A program made the position numbers and the translations under genes. A DNA stretch of 42,758 bases. Source: Monoraphidium neglectum (taxonomy: Eukaryota > Chlorophyta > Chlorophyceae > Sphaeropleales > Selenastraceae). Below the pieces are notes generated by a model. The model made no database searches. It was not told the DNA's origin and saw only the letters and a list, made by a program, of their open reading frames with translations. How positions within the stretch are numbered: position 1 is the first letter of the stretch; every line of letters starts with the position of its first letter. Shown piece by piece: positions 11,521-23,407 of this stretch. The stretch is from positions 1-42,758 of the forward strand of contig NW_014013518.1 of the NCBI RefSeq assembly GCF_000611645.1, in the 5' to 3' direction.

Positions 11521-12369
11521 GGACTTTCCAAGGCAGACTGAACTCTTCTTGCAGTGGGGTGTTTTGCGACGTGGGCAGATCTGCGAGACCGCAGCAATGT
11601 CAGCGCGATGGGCAATTATTGCGTCCACAATGAGGCGAATTTACGCGTGCACCCGAGTCAAGTGACTGGTGAGGACAGCTGGTAGGAGCATGGATACTGC
11701 AGCTGCACCACGTGCAGCTACTGGCCTGGACCAGCCCTACGGAGCGGTGTGGTGCAGCAGCAATGCCAATGGCAAGCAATGCCGCTCAACATGCATGCAA
11801 GCTGGAATGTGAGGACTGCAGGGTTGCTGTGGCATTTGCCATCAGGATTGGCACACGTTACTGCGCTGTCTCAAGGGGGCGTGCGCTGTCAAGGGGGGCT
11901 CAAGCCGCCCCACATGCTAGCCGGCCGACACAGGTGAGACTCGAAAGGCCACAAGCAGGGACCAAAGTGTTACAGGCGCCCTCCTCACTCAGGCCACCTC
12001 TGCACTACTGGCTGACCCCCTATTGGCGCCCAAAGCCACACCCACTGCCAACCAGGACCATGCCAGGCGCTGGTGGGGGGCAGCGCGCCAATGTGCAGTC
12101 CAGATTATCAACATGAAACATGTCGAGCACAAGTGAAGGGTGGGCCAGGCAGTGGGCACAGATGCGACTCCAATGCGAGAGGCGGACAGGCTCAACCCTT
12201 GGCACGCTTGACTCTGCTGCGTGGCAGGCGACTCAACAGGGCCGCGCCACCACCCCAGTGCTGTGGGCACGAAATGCCGCGCACGAGCAATCTCCAGTCT
12301 GGCCAACGCCACGTTCATGACAGCGCCCGTAAAACCTGAGGGCCGAGTCAGCCAGGAGTATGCGCCAGT
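11521..12369. other. Intergenic: ClpR promoter side and GTE 3' flank
   Basis: Lies between two minus-strand genes in tandem. TTACA at 11970-11974 (TGTAA on the minus strand) is the probable poly(A) signal of the bromodomain gene, 400 nt past its stop. The frame of ClpR exon 1 is open further upstream (an in-frame start-like codon at 11628), but the ATG at 11520 gives the better transit peptide. Nothing else recognised. Confidence 0.5.
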
Positions 12370-12672
12370 TTAGCCGTCCGCCATTTGCTCGTCCCTCACG
12401 CCTGCCCCACCCTCAGCCGACGGGCCCTCTGCAGTGGGCAAGGGTGTCGCGGTGCCGCTCGCGGGGCCAGGCTGCTCCTCATCAACAGGAGGGGGCCTGC
12501 CCTCGTCGGCGCCCGCGACAGGCACTGCGCCGTCCGTCTCCATGGCCTGCGGCTCCGCCGAGTGGTGCTGCTGCTGCGGCTCCGCATCCTGCTCCTGCTG
12601 CTCCTGCGCCTGGTGCTGCAGCTCCAGCTCCCCGTGGTGCAGCTGCGGCGCATGTTCCTGCTTCACTTCCTC

Positions 12673-12708
<36 letters not shown>

Positions 12709-15700
12709 GTGGTGGTGGTGTTGCTGCTGCTGCTGCTGCCCCTCAGCCTCTGGCTCATCCTTGGTCACGGCAGGTGCATCGCTCCTTGCCGCGTCGTCCG
12801 CTGCGGCGGGCGCAGCCTCTGCGGCCACGGGTGCCTCGACGCCTGCTGCAGCCGCCTTCTCCTCGCTGGCGGGGGCCGCGATCTCTGTGGTCGGCGCCGC
12901 AGCGCCCCCCTCCTCACGCTTGACCTGCGGCGCTGGGTCCGCAGCCGCCTCCAGAGGCGCCGCAGCAGCCGCAGGGTCTGAGGGCCTGGCCGCGTCCGCG
13001 GCGCCTGCGCTGGCGGCCTCTGCAGCCGGTGGCGGCAGGTCAGAGGGCGTCGCATCCGCCTTGGCGGAGGCATCCGCCGGGGTTGTGAGAGCTGTTTCGA
13101 GTCCAACGTGACCATTAGAGCCTGAGGGAGGACATGCGTGGCGGAGAGACATTGATGGGCCGGACGCAGTATGGTATTTTTGAAAATGGCTGGTGTTGTC
13201 TCAACCAGTCACATATGCACGACAGACATACAACCTCCCAAACAGGAGCGCTTGAAACCACACACCTGGTGGGTGCTGCTTGTCCGCGACTTGCTGCTGC
13301 TGTGAAGGGCGAGGTGCCGAGGGCTCCTCTGGGTGGTGCTGCTGCTGCTGCTGCTGCTGTTGCTCTTGCTGCTGCTGCCCGGCCGCCACGGCCGCCGCAG
13401 GAGGCTCAGGGGCTGCCAGCTGAGGTACTGAGGGGAGCGCCGCTGCGACCACAGCCGCCGCTGGTGGCGGCGTTCCCCCCGTCGGCGTGCTGCCCCGCGC
13501 CGCTGCACTGCCGATGCCCTGTATGGGCGTCCCCACGCCACTGGCCGGCACCGCGCCTCCAAGCCCCTGCGCCCCGCCACCCAACGAGCCGCCCTGGTTT
13601 GGTGCGCCCTTGGTTGCCGGGCCCTGATTGGGCGCGCCGCCCTTGGCCGCTGCGCCGCCCTTGTGCGGCGGCCGCTTGTCGGGCGCCTTGGAGGCAGCGC
13701 CCTTGGAGGCGCCGCCCTTCTTGGGCGGGGCAGCGGGCGGCGCAAGCACTGCGTCCACGTACTCCTTCAACTGCCACAGCACCGCGTCTGGCAGTGTATC
13801 AATGTCAACTTCCAGCTCGCCGTCCGCATCAGTGGGCGGGTTCTGGGGTTGGCGTGGGGTGGAGGGATCATCGCGGTTGCTTTTGGCAGCGTGTGGCAAA
13901 TACCTGGGTGCTGGGGTGGATGGGGCCACATGTTGCTGGCCTGATCCAGTCTGGCCTGGTCTGGCCTGGCTGGTTGGGCTGCGTGCTATTTGACTTTCCA
14001 GCTGAGAACGCGGCCTGTTCCCAAAACTTCATCCCTGCACCCGCCCGTGTGTGCGCGCGCGCGCGCACCCCCCCNNNNNNNNNNNNNNNNNNNNNNNNNN
14101 NNNNNNNNNNNNNNNNNNNNNNNNNNNNNNNNNNNNNNNNNNNNNNNNNNNNNNNNNNNNNNNNNNNNNNNNNNNNNNNNNNNNNNNNNNNNNNNNNNNN
14201 NNNNNNNNNNNNNNNNNNNNNNNNNNNNNNNNNNNNNNNNNNNNNNNNNNNNNNNNNNNNNNNNNNNNNNNNNNNNNNNNNNNNNNNNNNNNNNNNNNNN
14301 NNNNNNNNNNNNNNNNNNNNNNNNNNNNNNNNNNNNNNNNNNNNNNNNNNNNNNNNNNNNNNNNNNNNNNNNNNNNNNNNNNNNNNNNNNNNNNNNNNNN
14401 NNNNNNNNNNNNNNNNNNNNNNNNNNNNNNNNNNNNNNNNNNNNNNNNNNNNNNNNNNNNNNNNNNNNNNNNNNNNNNNNNNNNNNNNNNNNNNNNNNNN
14501 NNNNNNNNNNNNNNNNNNNNNNNNNNNNNNNNNNNNNNNNNNNNNNNNNNNNNNNNNNNNNNNNNNNNNNNNNNNNNNNNNNNNNNNNNNNNNNNNNNNN
14601 NNNNNNNNNNNNNNNNNNNNNNNNNNNNNNNNNNNNNNNNNNNNNNNNNNNNNNNNNNNNNNNNNNNNNNNNNNNNNNNNNNNNNNNNNNNNNNNNNNNN
14701 NNNNNNNNNNNNNNNNNNNNNNNNNNNNNNNNNNNNNNNNNNNNNNNNNNNNNNNNNNNNNNNNNNNNNNNNNNNNNNNNNNNNNNNNNNNNNNNNNNNN
14801 NNNNNNNNNNCACACACACGCGCGCGCGCGCCCACACATCCACAAATGCACACACACACACACACACACACACACAACAAGCGCTCCTGCCCGTTGTGCC
14901 ACTACAGCCCCTCCCCAGAACGTCCGGCCCCACTGCTCACCTGGAGCCCGGCCTCCACAATGTCTACCACCCGCTGCATCTTCTCCCCTGGCAGCGACGC
15001 CAGGTGCGCGCTCAGCTTGCGCTTCTCCTCAAAGTTCATGCCGCGCGCCGGGTCGAACGGCCCCAGGCTGCCGGGCGGCACGCCCTCGTTGAAGTCGCGC
15101 GCCGCTATGTAGTGGCCCAGCATATCGCGCTTCTCCTTGAGCTGGCGCGGCAGGTCGCTGTTGGGTAGGCCTTCTGTGTTGCCCTGCAGCGCCTGTTGGG
15201 GTTTGGTGCGGTCGGTTTCAGGGCGGAGTCAGCAGGGCAGCACTGTGTTCGGTCTGCTCGGCCGGTATGATGAGTTGAGACAAGGGCCTGCTGCGCGATC
15301 GAACAAAGAGGCGCAGCAGCAGCGGCTTGCTGCAGCAACTTGCTCAGGCTCGAACCGCCAAGCCCGGCCCCTGCTGCCTCCACGCCCTTGCTCAGCCTCG
15401 CCGGCGGCATCCAACCCGGCTCCGCTCGGCGCGGAGCCCAGCACCCACCCTCGCCCGCCCACCTCGCGCGCAAGGTCCTCCTGCTTGAGCATGATACCCC
15501 ACTGCTTGTCCACCTGCAGTGGGCCCCACGCCTTCTCAAAGAACTCGCTCATCGCCTGCGCCGCCAGGCCGACGACGTGGGTGCGGCCGTTGTAGATCAC
15601 AGCGTTGTCCCAGATCAGCCGCATGTCGGCCGCAAACTCTGCCGGGTCCTTGTACACGCGCAGCTTGAGCTTCTCCCCGACAGTCTGCAAGTCCATGGGG

Positions 15701-16077
15701 TTCTTCACGAGCAGGGGGTAGTCAGGGATCTTCATGCGGATGGGGTCCACCGGCTTCTTGAACGCCTCGGCCTTCTGGTTGCGCCGGCAGCGGTCCAGCA
15801 CCTTGTAGCACTCGTGCCACAGCGCGTTGCGGCGCTGCTGCTGCTCCGCGACCAGCCGCTGCTTCTTGGCCTCTGGGCCCTCGGCGTCTGCGGGGCCAAG
15901 CCCCAGCGGGCGCTTGTTGGGCGCCTTGAGCTGGGCTACCTTTGCCGAGCCGCCGGCGGTGATCACGTCGAGCTGGCGCTCGTACGCGGCAAGCACCTGC
16001 TCGTGCTGCGCCGCGAGCGTGCGCAGCTGCCCCAGAAGCGCGCGTGCCTGCGCGACTGCGTCGGCGCCGGGCGGCAT
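12370..16077 (-). CDS. Bromodomain plus NET-domain transcription regulator (GTE/BET type)
   Basis: Four exons on the minus strand, 16077-15463, 15192-14941, 13842-13266 and 13121-12370, give 731 residues. The bromodomain spans about residues 84-186, with IPDYPLLVKNPMDL and the acetyl-lysine-binding Asn in NAVIYNG (Asn163). The NET domain spans about 256-323 (MNFEEKRKLSAHLASLPGEK, then ELEVDIDTL...LWQLKEYVD). One bromodomain followed by NET is the plant GTE arrangement; such proteins read acetylated histones in the nucleus and recruit transcription machinery. The C-terminal 400 residues are low-complexity (Lys/Gly/Pro, then Gln/His/Ala/Glu). The start is the first ATG after an in-frame stop just above 16179; the longer open frame there begins only with GTG. 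The intron after 14941 contains an assembly gap, so an extra exon could be hidden, although the NET domain reads continuously across it. Confidence 0.9.
14075..14810. other. Assembly gap (736 N) flanked by CG/CA repeats
   Basis: A run of N inside an intron of the bromodomain gene. GTGCGCGCG-type sequence borders it on the left and CACACACGCGCG-type sequence on the right, so the gap is most likely a collapsed or unreadable dinucleotide repeat. Open frames that cross the gap are artefacts. Confidence 0.98.
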
Positions 16078-17275
16078 GGCTTTACGCGGAGCTGCTGCTG
16101 CTGGTGGTGGTGCTGCTGCTGTTGTTGCCTCGCGGCCGTCGGCGTCGCTGCCGACGCCTACACCGCCGCTGTCACGCACTGCCGCCTACGTCAAAGTCAC
16201 ACGCCACCGCCACCTACTCTGCAGCCACAGCGCGCGTAGCGCGGCGTGCTCGCACGACTGCCGCCTCTGGTTGTCCGCGGTCGGGCGCGCGCAAGGCGCT
16301 CCCTTCCCTGTCACAATCAGCTGTCGGGGCGACCGTGCTGGCGAGGACTTTGAACTGTCAGCGAGGCTTGGAACGCTCCCGCAAGTGGAATGCGGGCCCT
16401 GACAAGCTGTGCCCTGCCCTGCCCTGCCAGATCTGCCTGATCTCCAACAGGCGCCGGGCCTCTTGCAACTGAAAACTACAAGCTTATTGACGCTTTGGCC
16501 GTTGCTAGAGGCCCGCGCGGCCCAGCCCCCGCGTAGAGGGGCGAGGGGGCCCTGGTTGCTGCAGAATGTGCCGGATGCTTGTGGAAAGCAGCCTCGGCGA
16601 TTGGACAAACTGGGGAGGGCCGTCGGAATGGGTCCCGCAGCGTGCCAACTTGCCATGCCTGCAGACCGCCCCACGGCTCCCAAGCGCGTCCAGGTGCGAT
16701 GGAGCGTCGTGAAATGCTGCGAACAGGCCGCCTTGAGGGCATAGGGAGCGGAGGTACAGGCCCGTGGGGGCTCATCTCGGCTCAGCTCGGGCCATTGCTA
16801 CCCAAGTCCACGGATGCCGCAAGCCCTCCTCAGCATGGGGTGCTCAGAGCTTAGGCACGAACTTCCAGCTTCTGCACTGTATGGCTGCACATTGGGGGGG
16901 CTGTGGCCACCGGCGCTGCTGGCGCCAGCACCGCTGCGAAACAGTCGCAAGCGGCACTGCCTGCTGTACTTTTTGCTGTCCTTGCTTTTCGCAGCAGTCG
17001 AGCACGAACAGAGCATCCAAACACAGAACAAGGGGTTTGAATTCACCACCTCGGCATCACACAACACCAGGGAATGCAGCAGAGCAGATATAACTGAACG
17101 TGCGACACCTGCAATTTCACAGCCTTCCCCGATTTCATTTCCTGCGGCGCCTGCTGCAACAACGGGACCTTCAGAAACAACGTGGGATACAGAAGCACTG
17201 AATGGAGCACAGAGCATCTATAAGCGCTCAAACAGTGCGGGCGTGTGCTTAGAATGCGCCGTCTGCATGGTCCAG
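16078..17275. other. Intergenic: GTE 5' flank and ZMYND10-like 3' flank
   Basis: Twelve hundred bases between two minus-strand genes. Open frames are shadows without recognisable domains. Searched specifically on the minus strand for a zinc-binding MYND exon (paired CxxC/CxxxC): none was found. No TGTAA in minus orientation was seen close behind the stop codon at 17276. Confidence 0.45.
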
Positions 17276-20200
17276 TCATTGAATTACCCTTGCTCCACAC
17301 CTGTCCGCCTGCTTCACACGCATCGTGATGGCACCGCCCACTGGGTGGTACACGTACCACACACCGGCCACAGGGTCCCGCTCCACAGGCTGCGTGGGTT
17401 GTTGGACGGTTGCAGAATTGTGACATGCTGTGTGCGTCATGAGTTCATGGGCATAGGGGGCAAGGCCGTGCAGCATGCCATGATGGCATTTGAAGTAGCT
17501 GCTGCATTCACCCAATACCATCAGCATCGCGCACCTTTGCCGCCCGCTTGAGCCGCAGCTGCAAAGCCAGCCCGTCTGTGGCCAGCAGACCCACAGTCAG
17601 CCACAGGCCAAGAGGCGTGTCGTCATGCGTGCGCACAGCCATACTGGGCAGCTGCAGCTGTGCCTCTGCCTTGCACCCGCAGTAGCGCACCACAATCTTT
17701 GAGAGGGGGGCCAGGGTTTGGGTTGGGAGATTGTTAAGGGCACGGTCTCGGTCGTTGGCAACAGTTAGGGCCCAAGCATCGCTACGATCAACGCTGACAA
17801 TGCATGGTAACACCCCCTTCAGGACTGGCGTAGTGTTGGGAAATCCATGGCCACCCTGACAGCAGCTCAGGAACCAGCCCCGATTGCCCACCTTCCCATC
17901 ACAGGGCAGAGGTCTGGTCGACTCCATGCCCCTGGTTGACAGCCTGAAACGCTCCCCCGCCACGGAAGAGCCACCGTCGCCTGCCACCACCACAGGCTCG
18001 GGCGCCCGCGCCTCGTCGACCTTGCAGCTGAACTCGCACCACCGCTCGTGCACGCCTGATCGCACGCGGCGCCAGCACTCAATCTGCACTGCTGGGGCGC
18101 CTTGCTCCGCTCCTGCGCCACCAGACCCCTCTGCATGCTCGCCCATGTTGCCCTGTTGGCTGCCGCTGCCCCCACCCTGGCTGCAGCTCCTGCTGCCCCG
18201 CTGCTTGCCCTCTGGCTCCAGGCTGCACATGAATTCAAACGACTTGAGCATGTGCTCAGCCCGCTTGCGCGCCAGCCGCCGCGCCTCGTCGCCTAGCCAG
18301 CGCTCCCGGATGTGCGCGGCCAGCGCCGGCCAATCTCGCCCGCGTGTGATGGCCTCGCGGGCGGTCGGAACCTGCTCCAAAATCAGGTGCGCGGCCTGCC
18401 GCCCATTGCGAGCCCCACCGCCGCCAGCTCGGTAGGAGATGCCCTGGTCCGCGCCATCGCCGCTGCTGCCCAAGCGAGTATCGTGCGCCCCAGAATCAGC
18501 GCCCACCGCCATCTCGTCCAGGAGGCGCTGCAGGTCCTTGAGAACAGGCAGCTGGTCGAGCAGCGGCTCGTGCATGTGGCGCCGCAGCTTTTGCAGCGCC
18601 TCGCGCCGGTACTCGTCGGGATCATACTTGGCCCTGATTGTTTGATCGGATTGTTCGTGATCATATTCAATTTGAAATGAGTGTGTGTGCATGTGTGCGC
18701 ACACGCGCGCACACGCACGTGCACGCGCATGCGTGCGGACGTGTCTACGTGGACGCATGCGTGCGCGAGCGCGCGGTGAATTTGCGCGCCTGCCTATGCT
18801 ATAGGGCACATGCGAGCAACTGCGTGCTTTGTGCAAAGCCTGGATGAATAACAATGCATCCACAATTCAAAGGGCAAAGCTGGACCTTGGCCACCTCCGG
18901 CCTCGCTTCGTTCAAACCTGCAGGCCGGCTCCAGCAGCAGATTGTGCAGCGCCAGCCACACCTGCGCGTCCGGCAGCGCCAGCTGCAGCCGATCTGCTGG
19001 CTCCACCACCTGCCAGTACCCCTGAATGTACCGCTCCATCTGAGGGTTGGATGGACGATGAAATGGACATCAAATGGGAAGGATGTGTGCCTTGCACAGG
19101 CACAGAAGAGTGACTTGAATTCTTCAGTGAATTGATCAGTGATGGCTGCACTGCATCGGGGTGCCTCGCCACAGCCGCGCCTGGCGCCCGCTGCACACCG
19201 GCGCCCATTGTGCATGACAGCAACGTGTGCACCGCACAACATCCGCGCACTCAGCAAACCCATCCGCGCACTCAGCAAACCCATCCGCGCACTCAGCAAA
19301 CCCATCCGCGCACTCAGCAAACCCATCCGCACACCACACGCACCTTCCCTTTGTGCGTCCGCGCCCATGGCGGTTGTGCCACCAGCGGCATCAGTGCCAT
19401 GATCGTGTCGTTGGCCGACACCAGCCGCGCCATCACGCCCAGCGGCAGAGAGCCAAGATGCTCTGCCAGGTAGCGCATTATAGTCAGGCCGCACATACCA
19501 GCGCCCCAGGTCACCTCGCCAAGCTGCTCATCCAGGTGCTCCTCAGGGCCCAGGTCCAGCAGCTGCCGGGCGCTGCGATCTGAGACGGATGGGGGACATG
19601 GCATACCAGGGTTGTATGGTTGCGGCGGGTGTTGGGGTTGGCAAATTTGTTCGTTGGCGCACAGGGACCTGACATTACCCTTCACTCATGGGGCCCTGTG
19701 TGAGGGCGTGCGCAGCGCTCATTGCCACCACTTGCACCAATCTGTTCTGCCCTGCTGCATGTGCCTCACCCTTGGCGGTGTCTGCTGAGTGCTTGTGCGC
19801 GTCTGTGTTGAGGTATGTCAGCTTGCGGTAGGCCCAATCTGCCAGCTCCAGCAGCATGTCTTCGCTGGCGGCCTCGCATGCGCAGCGGTGGAACAGCGCA
19901 ACCTAGGAGACAGTGGGCATGGGGAGTGGGGCCTGCCACGTCATGGCGTCGGTCTCGTGCATGCTGAGCCTGCAGCCGCTCAGGCTACCGACAAGAGTTC
20001 AGTGCTATGTCGCGGCTGCAGTCGACAGGATGGCACGGTCCAGCTGCAGTGCTGCTCGGCAGTCCATGCGCGAAGCATGACTTCCCCTGTCCCTTGGCAA
20101 ACCCACCTCCAGCAGGTTCGCCAGGGCCGTCTCATGGAACAGCAGGCTCCAGCTTATAGCACTGTCCACGCGCCGCGCCAGGTGCTCACGCAGCAGAGGA

Positions 20201-20913
20201 AACACGCGCTCCCGCCACGCCTGATCCAATGGTGGTGGGGCGGAACGCAAGCGGTTAAGGTGTGGAGCAAGGGGTGGTCGCGCCGAAGGTGCAGTACTGC
20301 GCAGGGCTGCCTGTGATTCCCTTCCATGCGGCTGGCGCGCCCAACATCTGCTGCAGTAGGGCGCCTCGCACCTCCGCGACCAGCAGGCTGTGAATCAGCA
20401 CGTCCACCTTGCCGTGAGACACCAGGGCCTCCATCACAAACTCGTCAGACCTCGCTGCGGCATTATGGTGCGCCTGCAGGTTGAGCTGGACAATCCAGTC
20501 GTGCTGCTCCAAGAAGTGAGGACTGCCGAACTGCCGGTTCGCGCGTCAAGAGTTGTGAGTTTGTGATGTACGTGAGGATTAGGGATTCATGCCGCACATG
20601 GAGGTTGGCTTGTTGCTTGCGGTGGCTTACATTGTCACTTGTGCAGCCTTCTGTTCCCCACTACCCCTTGCGCGCCATATTCGAGCGCCTCGCCGCACCT
20701 CTTCTCTGGGGGATGCCTTTAGCCTCTCAACTATGCTCTCTGCCTCAGTTGCCGTCAAAAGGGCCTGCAGAGACGGCGCGGACTGGGTGTGCGCGACGGG
20801 TGAGCATTGCAGCGCAGGCGCGCAGAGCTCTACGCAGAAATGCTTACGCCGCCGATGCCGCCTCTCGGTATGCTTTCATCACCGGCACGCAGGAGCTGTT
20901 CAAGGCAGGCCAT
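17276..20913 (-). CDS. ZMYND10: ZMYND10-like dynein axonemal assembly factor (MYND finger not found)
   Basis: Ten minus-strand exons join in frame: 20913-20848, 20764-20699, 20530-20372, 20220-20107, 19902-19770, 19579-19344, 19039-18918, 18633-17892, 17696-17535 and 17389-17276, giving 637 residues. Human ZMYND10 (440 residues) is recognised by ordered matches: EAESIVERLKASP, QHDWIVQLNLQAH, EALVSHGKVDVLIHSLLVAE, AWRERVFPLL, DWAYRKLTYLN, LPDAQVWLALHNLLLEPACRAKY, LLDQLP and HLILEQVP. ZMYND10 acts in the cytoplasm in pre-assembly of outer and inner dynein arms, so its presence implies motile cilia. After the conserved core (to about residue 460) the human protein has a MYND zinc finger; here there is instead a low-complexity linker and a 150-residue beta-like segment without the paired cysteines. 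The first exon (ATG at 20913) and the last two exons are the least certain parts. Confidence 0.8.
18660..18780. repeat. GT/CA/CG low-complexity tract in ZMYND10-like intron
   Basis: Alternating purine-pyrimidine sequence (GTGTGCGC, ACACGCGC, CGTGCACGCGC) just upstream, in the sense of the gene, of the 3' splice site at 18634. Z-DNA-prone composition. Confidence 0.8.
19241..19324. repeat. Four perfect 21-bp tandem repeats in ZMYND10-like intron
   Basis: Unit ATCCGCGCACTCAGCAAACC plus one C, repeated four times without mismatch, followed by a partial copy. It lies in the intron between exons 19579-19344 and 19039-18918. The 21-bp period keeps a frame open on each strand, but splice sites place it outside the coding region. 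Confidence 0.95.
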
Positions 20914-21172
20914 TCAGTTTGCAGAGCTGCAGCAGCCCGCGATTGTCGCGGGATCGAGTCGATCTGGCGGGACTTCAGAAATGGAGAATTATTCCGAGTA
21001 CGGTATGTTATGCGAAGGCAAAATTAAGGTAATTTCATGTTGTTGTATATTACAACGATTAAACATATCTGTAAGATCACGCAGGAACACGCTTTCTCGT
21101 TTGACCAGGCTGCGACGGTATCTTCAAAGCATGTCAAAAATCTGGGCGTTGGCCTGAATTCCTAGCGTCATC
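20914..21172. promoter_or_regulatory. Divergent promoter of ZMYND10-like and MGC-protein genes
   Basis: Only 259 bp separate the inferred start codons of two divergently transcribed genes. The right half is relatively AT-rich (about 21020-21090). No TATA box or known cilia-gene motif could be assigned with confidence. Confidence 0.5.
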
Positions 21173-22454
21173 ATGGGATGCTCGGCTTCCAAAGGTGGGC
21201 GCCTGCCGTGACCTGCGGCTGACCTGGGCCGCGCGTGGCCCTCACTGCTCTGCTGCTTGCTGCTGTTCCGCAGGCGCTCAGGTGGCGGTACCTCAACAGG
21301 CAGGCCCGGCGCAGCGGGCCCAGCATCAGAGCAAGGTGGCGCCCAGTTCCAGGTGGAGCATTCTTGCAGAGCGATGAATGCCTTCAGGGGCAGCGAGATG
21401 GAGCAAGAGTATTGCAGTGTTCTGCTGGTTGACCTCATGAAATTGACGCCAGCGCCATGTGTTGACCAGTGTGTCGTTAGTCTGTTCACAATCGCGCATG
21501 TGCTTGTGCCAAGCGCAGGTGTTTACTGCCCGCGGTGGAGCTCGAACGGCAAGCGGGTGGGTGCGTGGTTGCAAGCGGCCTCGCAGGTGAATTTGCATGG
21601 TGTGCCCCACGCACGCAGCGATGCAGGATAGTGATTGCATAACACCGCACACGCGTACGACATTAATGCAGCCCTGCCACATGTGATTCCCCTGCTCAGC
21701 CGCACATGGCGTCGCTGAGAAAGTGCGGCAGATCATGTCCACGGGCGAGGACGATTTTTGCGAGACACTCAGCAGCAGGGACAAGCGCCAGCTGAACGCC
21801 TTCGGAGCTGCAGACGCGGCTGCGCACGCCACTACTGGTGGTGCTGCCAACCCGCTGCTGCATGCCCCAGAGTGAGAACTTTGGATGAGCAGGGCCACGC
21901 CTGCGAATTGCATGTTCAATTGCATAATGCAGAGATATTCACAACTAATGTCATTTCCTGCTGTGGTTGCTCATGACATCGCAGGAGCGTTTGGCTGGGC
22001 AGCATGCAGACACAGCTGGAGCCTGAATTTGACTACAAGCAGTCCATGCCTGGGCACGCCGGTGGCGCACTGCTGGGTGCCGCCCCCACAAACGGCCTGA
22101 TTTCCCGCAACCCTGAATGGCTGCAGTCTGGAGTCAAGGGCGCCCTCCCGCCCATCATAGGCCACGGTGGGGGCAAGCTGCTGCGGCCCATGACCTTCAG
22201 CAATGATAGGCATGGTGCATCTGGCCTGCTGGCACCAATCTCAGCGCAGAGGGCGTCTCAGATGCCGAACAGCAGTGAGCTGGCAGCGGCGGGATCAGAC
22301 TCCTCTGCGGAAGGTACAAGCAAGCCTGCAAACGCCACAATCGAGGTCTCGGCGTTGCAAAGAGCTCCACAAGCAGCAATTGACAGCAGCGGAAGGGAAC
22401 AAGCATGCGCCTGTACATCGCAGGCCATCAAGCGTCAAGACAGCAAGCAGCCGC

Positions 22455-22531
<77 letters not shown>

Positions 22532-23407
22532 GAGGAGCAGGCAGACCAGGAACATCATCATCTTCACCAGGAGCAACAACAACAGCAGGAGTGGCCGACT
22601 ATTACAAGCAACCGGCCCCTGCACACGCTGGATGCACCTGCAGCACCGGGCGCCGGCGCCGGTACATCTGCAGCAGCAGAAAGGCAGGCTCCAGAGACTG
22701 TGGACCCTTGGGGTGCATTGGAGCAGCAGTATGGCTGCAGCGTCCCTTCGGGGCCTGGAGGTCACCCCAGCTCGGATGTAGTGGCATGGCAGGGCACCAG
22801 GTCCTCCCGGGAGGAGGTTCTTGAAGTGGCAAGCAACGAGGGAGAAGAGGATGGTTGTGGCACCAGAATCAGCAGGACATGGGAGGGCAAGCAGTCCATC
22901 GCTCTGCCGCCTCCAACTTCCGGCCCTGCAGTGCGGGGCGCAGCAGCATTAAGCCATAGCCTGCAAATGCACGACAAACTTGTGCGAGGTGGCGGTGGTG
23001 GACGGGGCAGCGCCAGGTATGGTGGTTGGGGCGACGGGGAGCTTGCCGCGCCAGGCACCCTCATGGTGGGCACCGGTGCCATTGGAGAGCAACAGCACGA
23101 CGAGGATGTGTTTGGGCCCACGGCTCTAGACAGCAATGGTTTGGCGTCACACTCGCTGGACGCGGCAGCGCCGGCGCTTGTGCCTGGACGCAGCGCGGGC
23201 GTGCTGGGCAGCGGGCCGTACGGGGCACAAAGCTTTCGAGGTGGTGGGGGTGTCGTGGATGTGCTCGCTGATGACGCGATGGTGGAGGACATAGAGGATG
23301 CTGATTTGGAGAGGGAGCTGGCGGCACAGGGCGCGTTGCCTGGGGACCTGGCGGCGAAGCTGGCGCAGTATGAGATGATGATGCAGGATGATGCGGATGA
23401 GTGCTGA
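21173..23407 (+). CDS. Uncharacterised protein with N-terminal MGC acylation motif and polyQ
   Basis: Model: exons 21173-21194, 21274-21335, 21720-21871 and 21985-23407, 552 residues in one frame. It starts MGCSASK, a classic N-myristoylation (Gly2) plus palmitoylation (Cys3) context, so attachment to plasma or ciliary membrane is inferred. A short conserved-looking block follows (KVRQIMSTGEDDFCETLSSR, then LEPEFDY), then low-complexity sequence with a pure run of 24 CAG codons plus CAA (25 Gln). The C terminus is acidic and helical (DLERELAAQ...YEMMMQDDADE). I recognise no domain. The splice site into exon 3 (after CGCTGAG at 21719) is the weakest; a start at ATG 21735 is an alternative. Divergence from a dynein assembly gene hints at a cilium-related role, which is inference only. 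Confidence 0.6.
22457..22528. repeat. (CAG)24 coding repeat
   Basis: Twenty-four uninterrupted CAG codons in the reading frame of the MGC protein, so probably length-variable between individuals. Confidence 0.95.

Noticed and set aside
13134..15092. Long open frames crossing the N run on both strands
   Set aside because: They are open only because N codons contain no stops; flanking pieces are introns of the bromodomain gene.
15463..16179. Bromodomain protein start at 16179
   Set aside because: The codon there is GTG, with a stop just upstream; the first ATG is at 16077.
17697..17891. Coding read-through between two exons of the ZMYND10-like gene (64 residues)
   Set aside because: Bounded by a GTGGGC donor and a CTCTCAAAG acceptor in matching phase, and its composition looks non-coding; treated as intron.
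19241..19324. CRISPR-like array
   Set aside because: Direct copies without spacers in a eukaryotic intron; a plain minisatellite.
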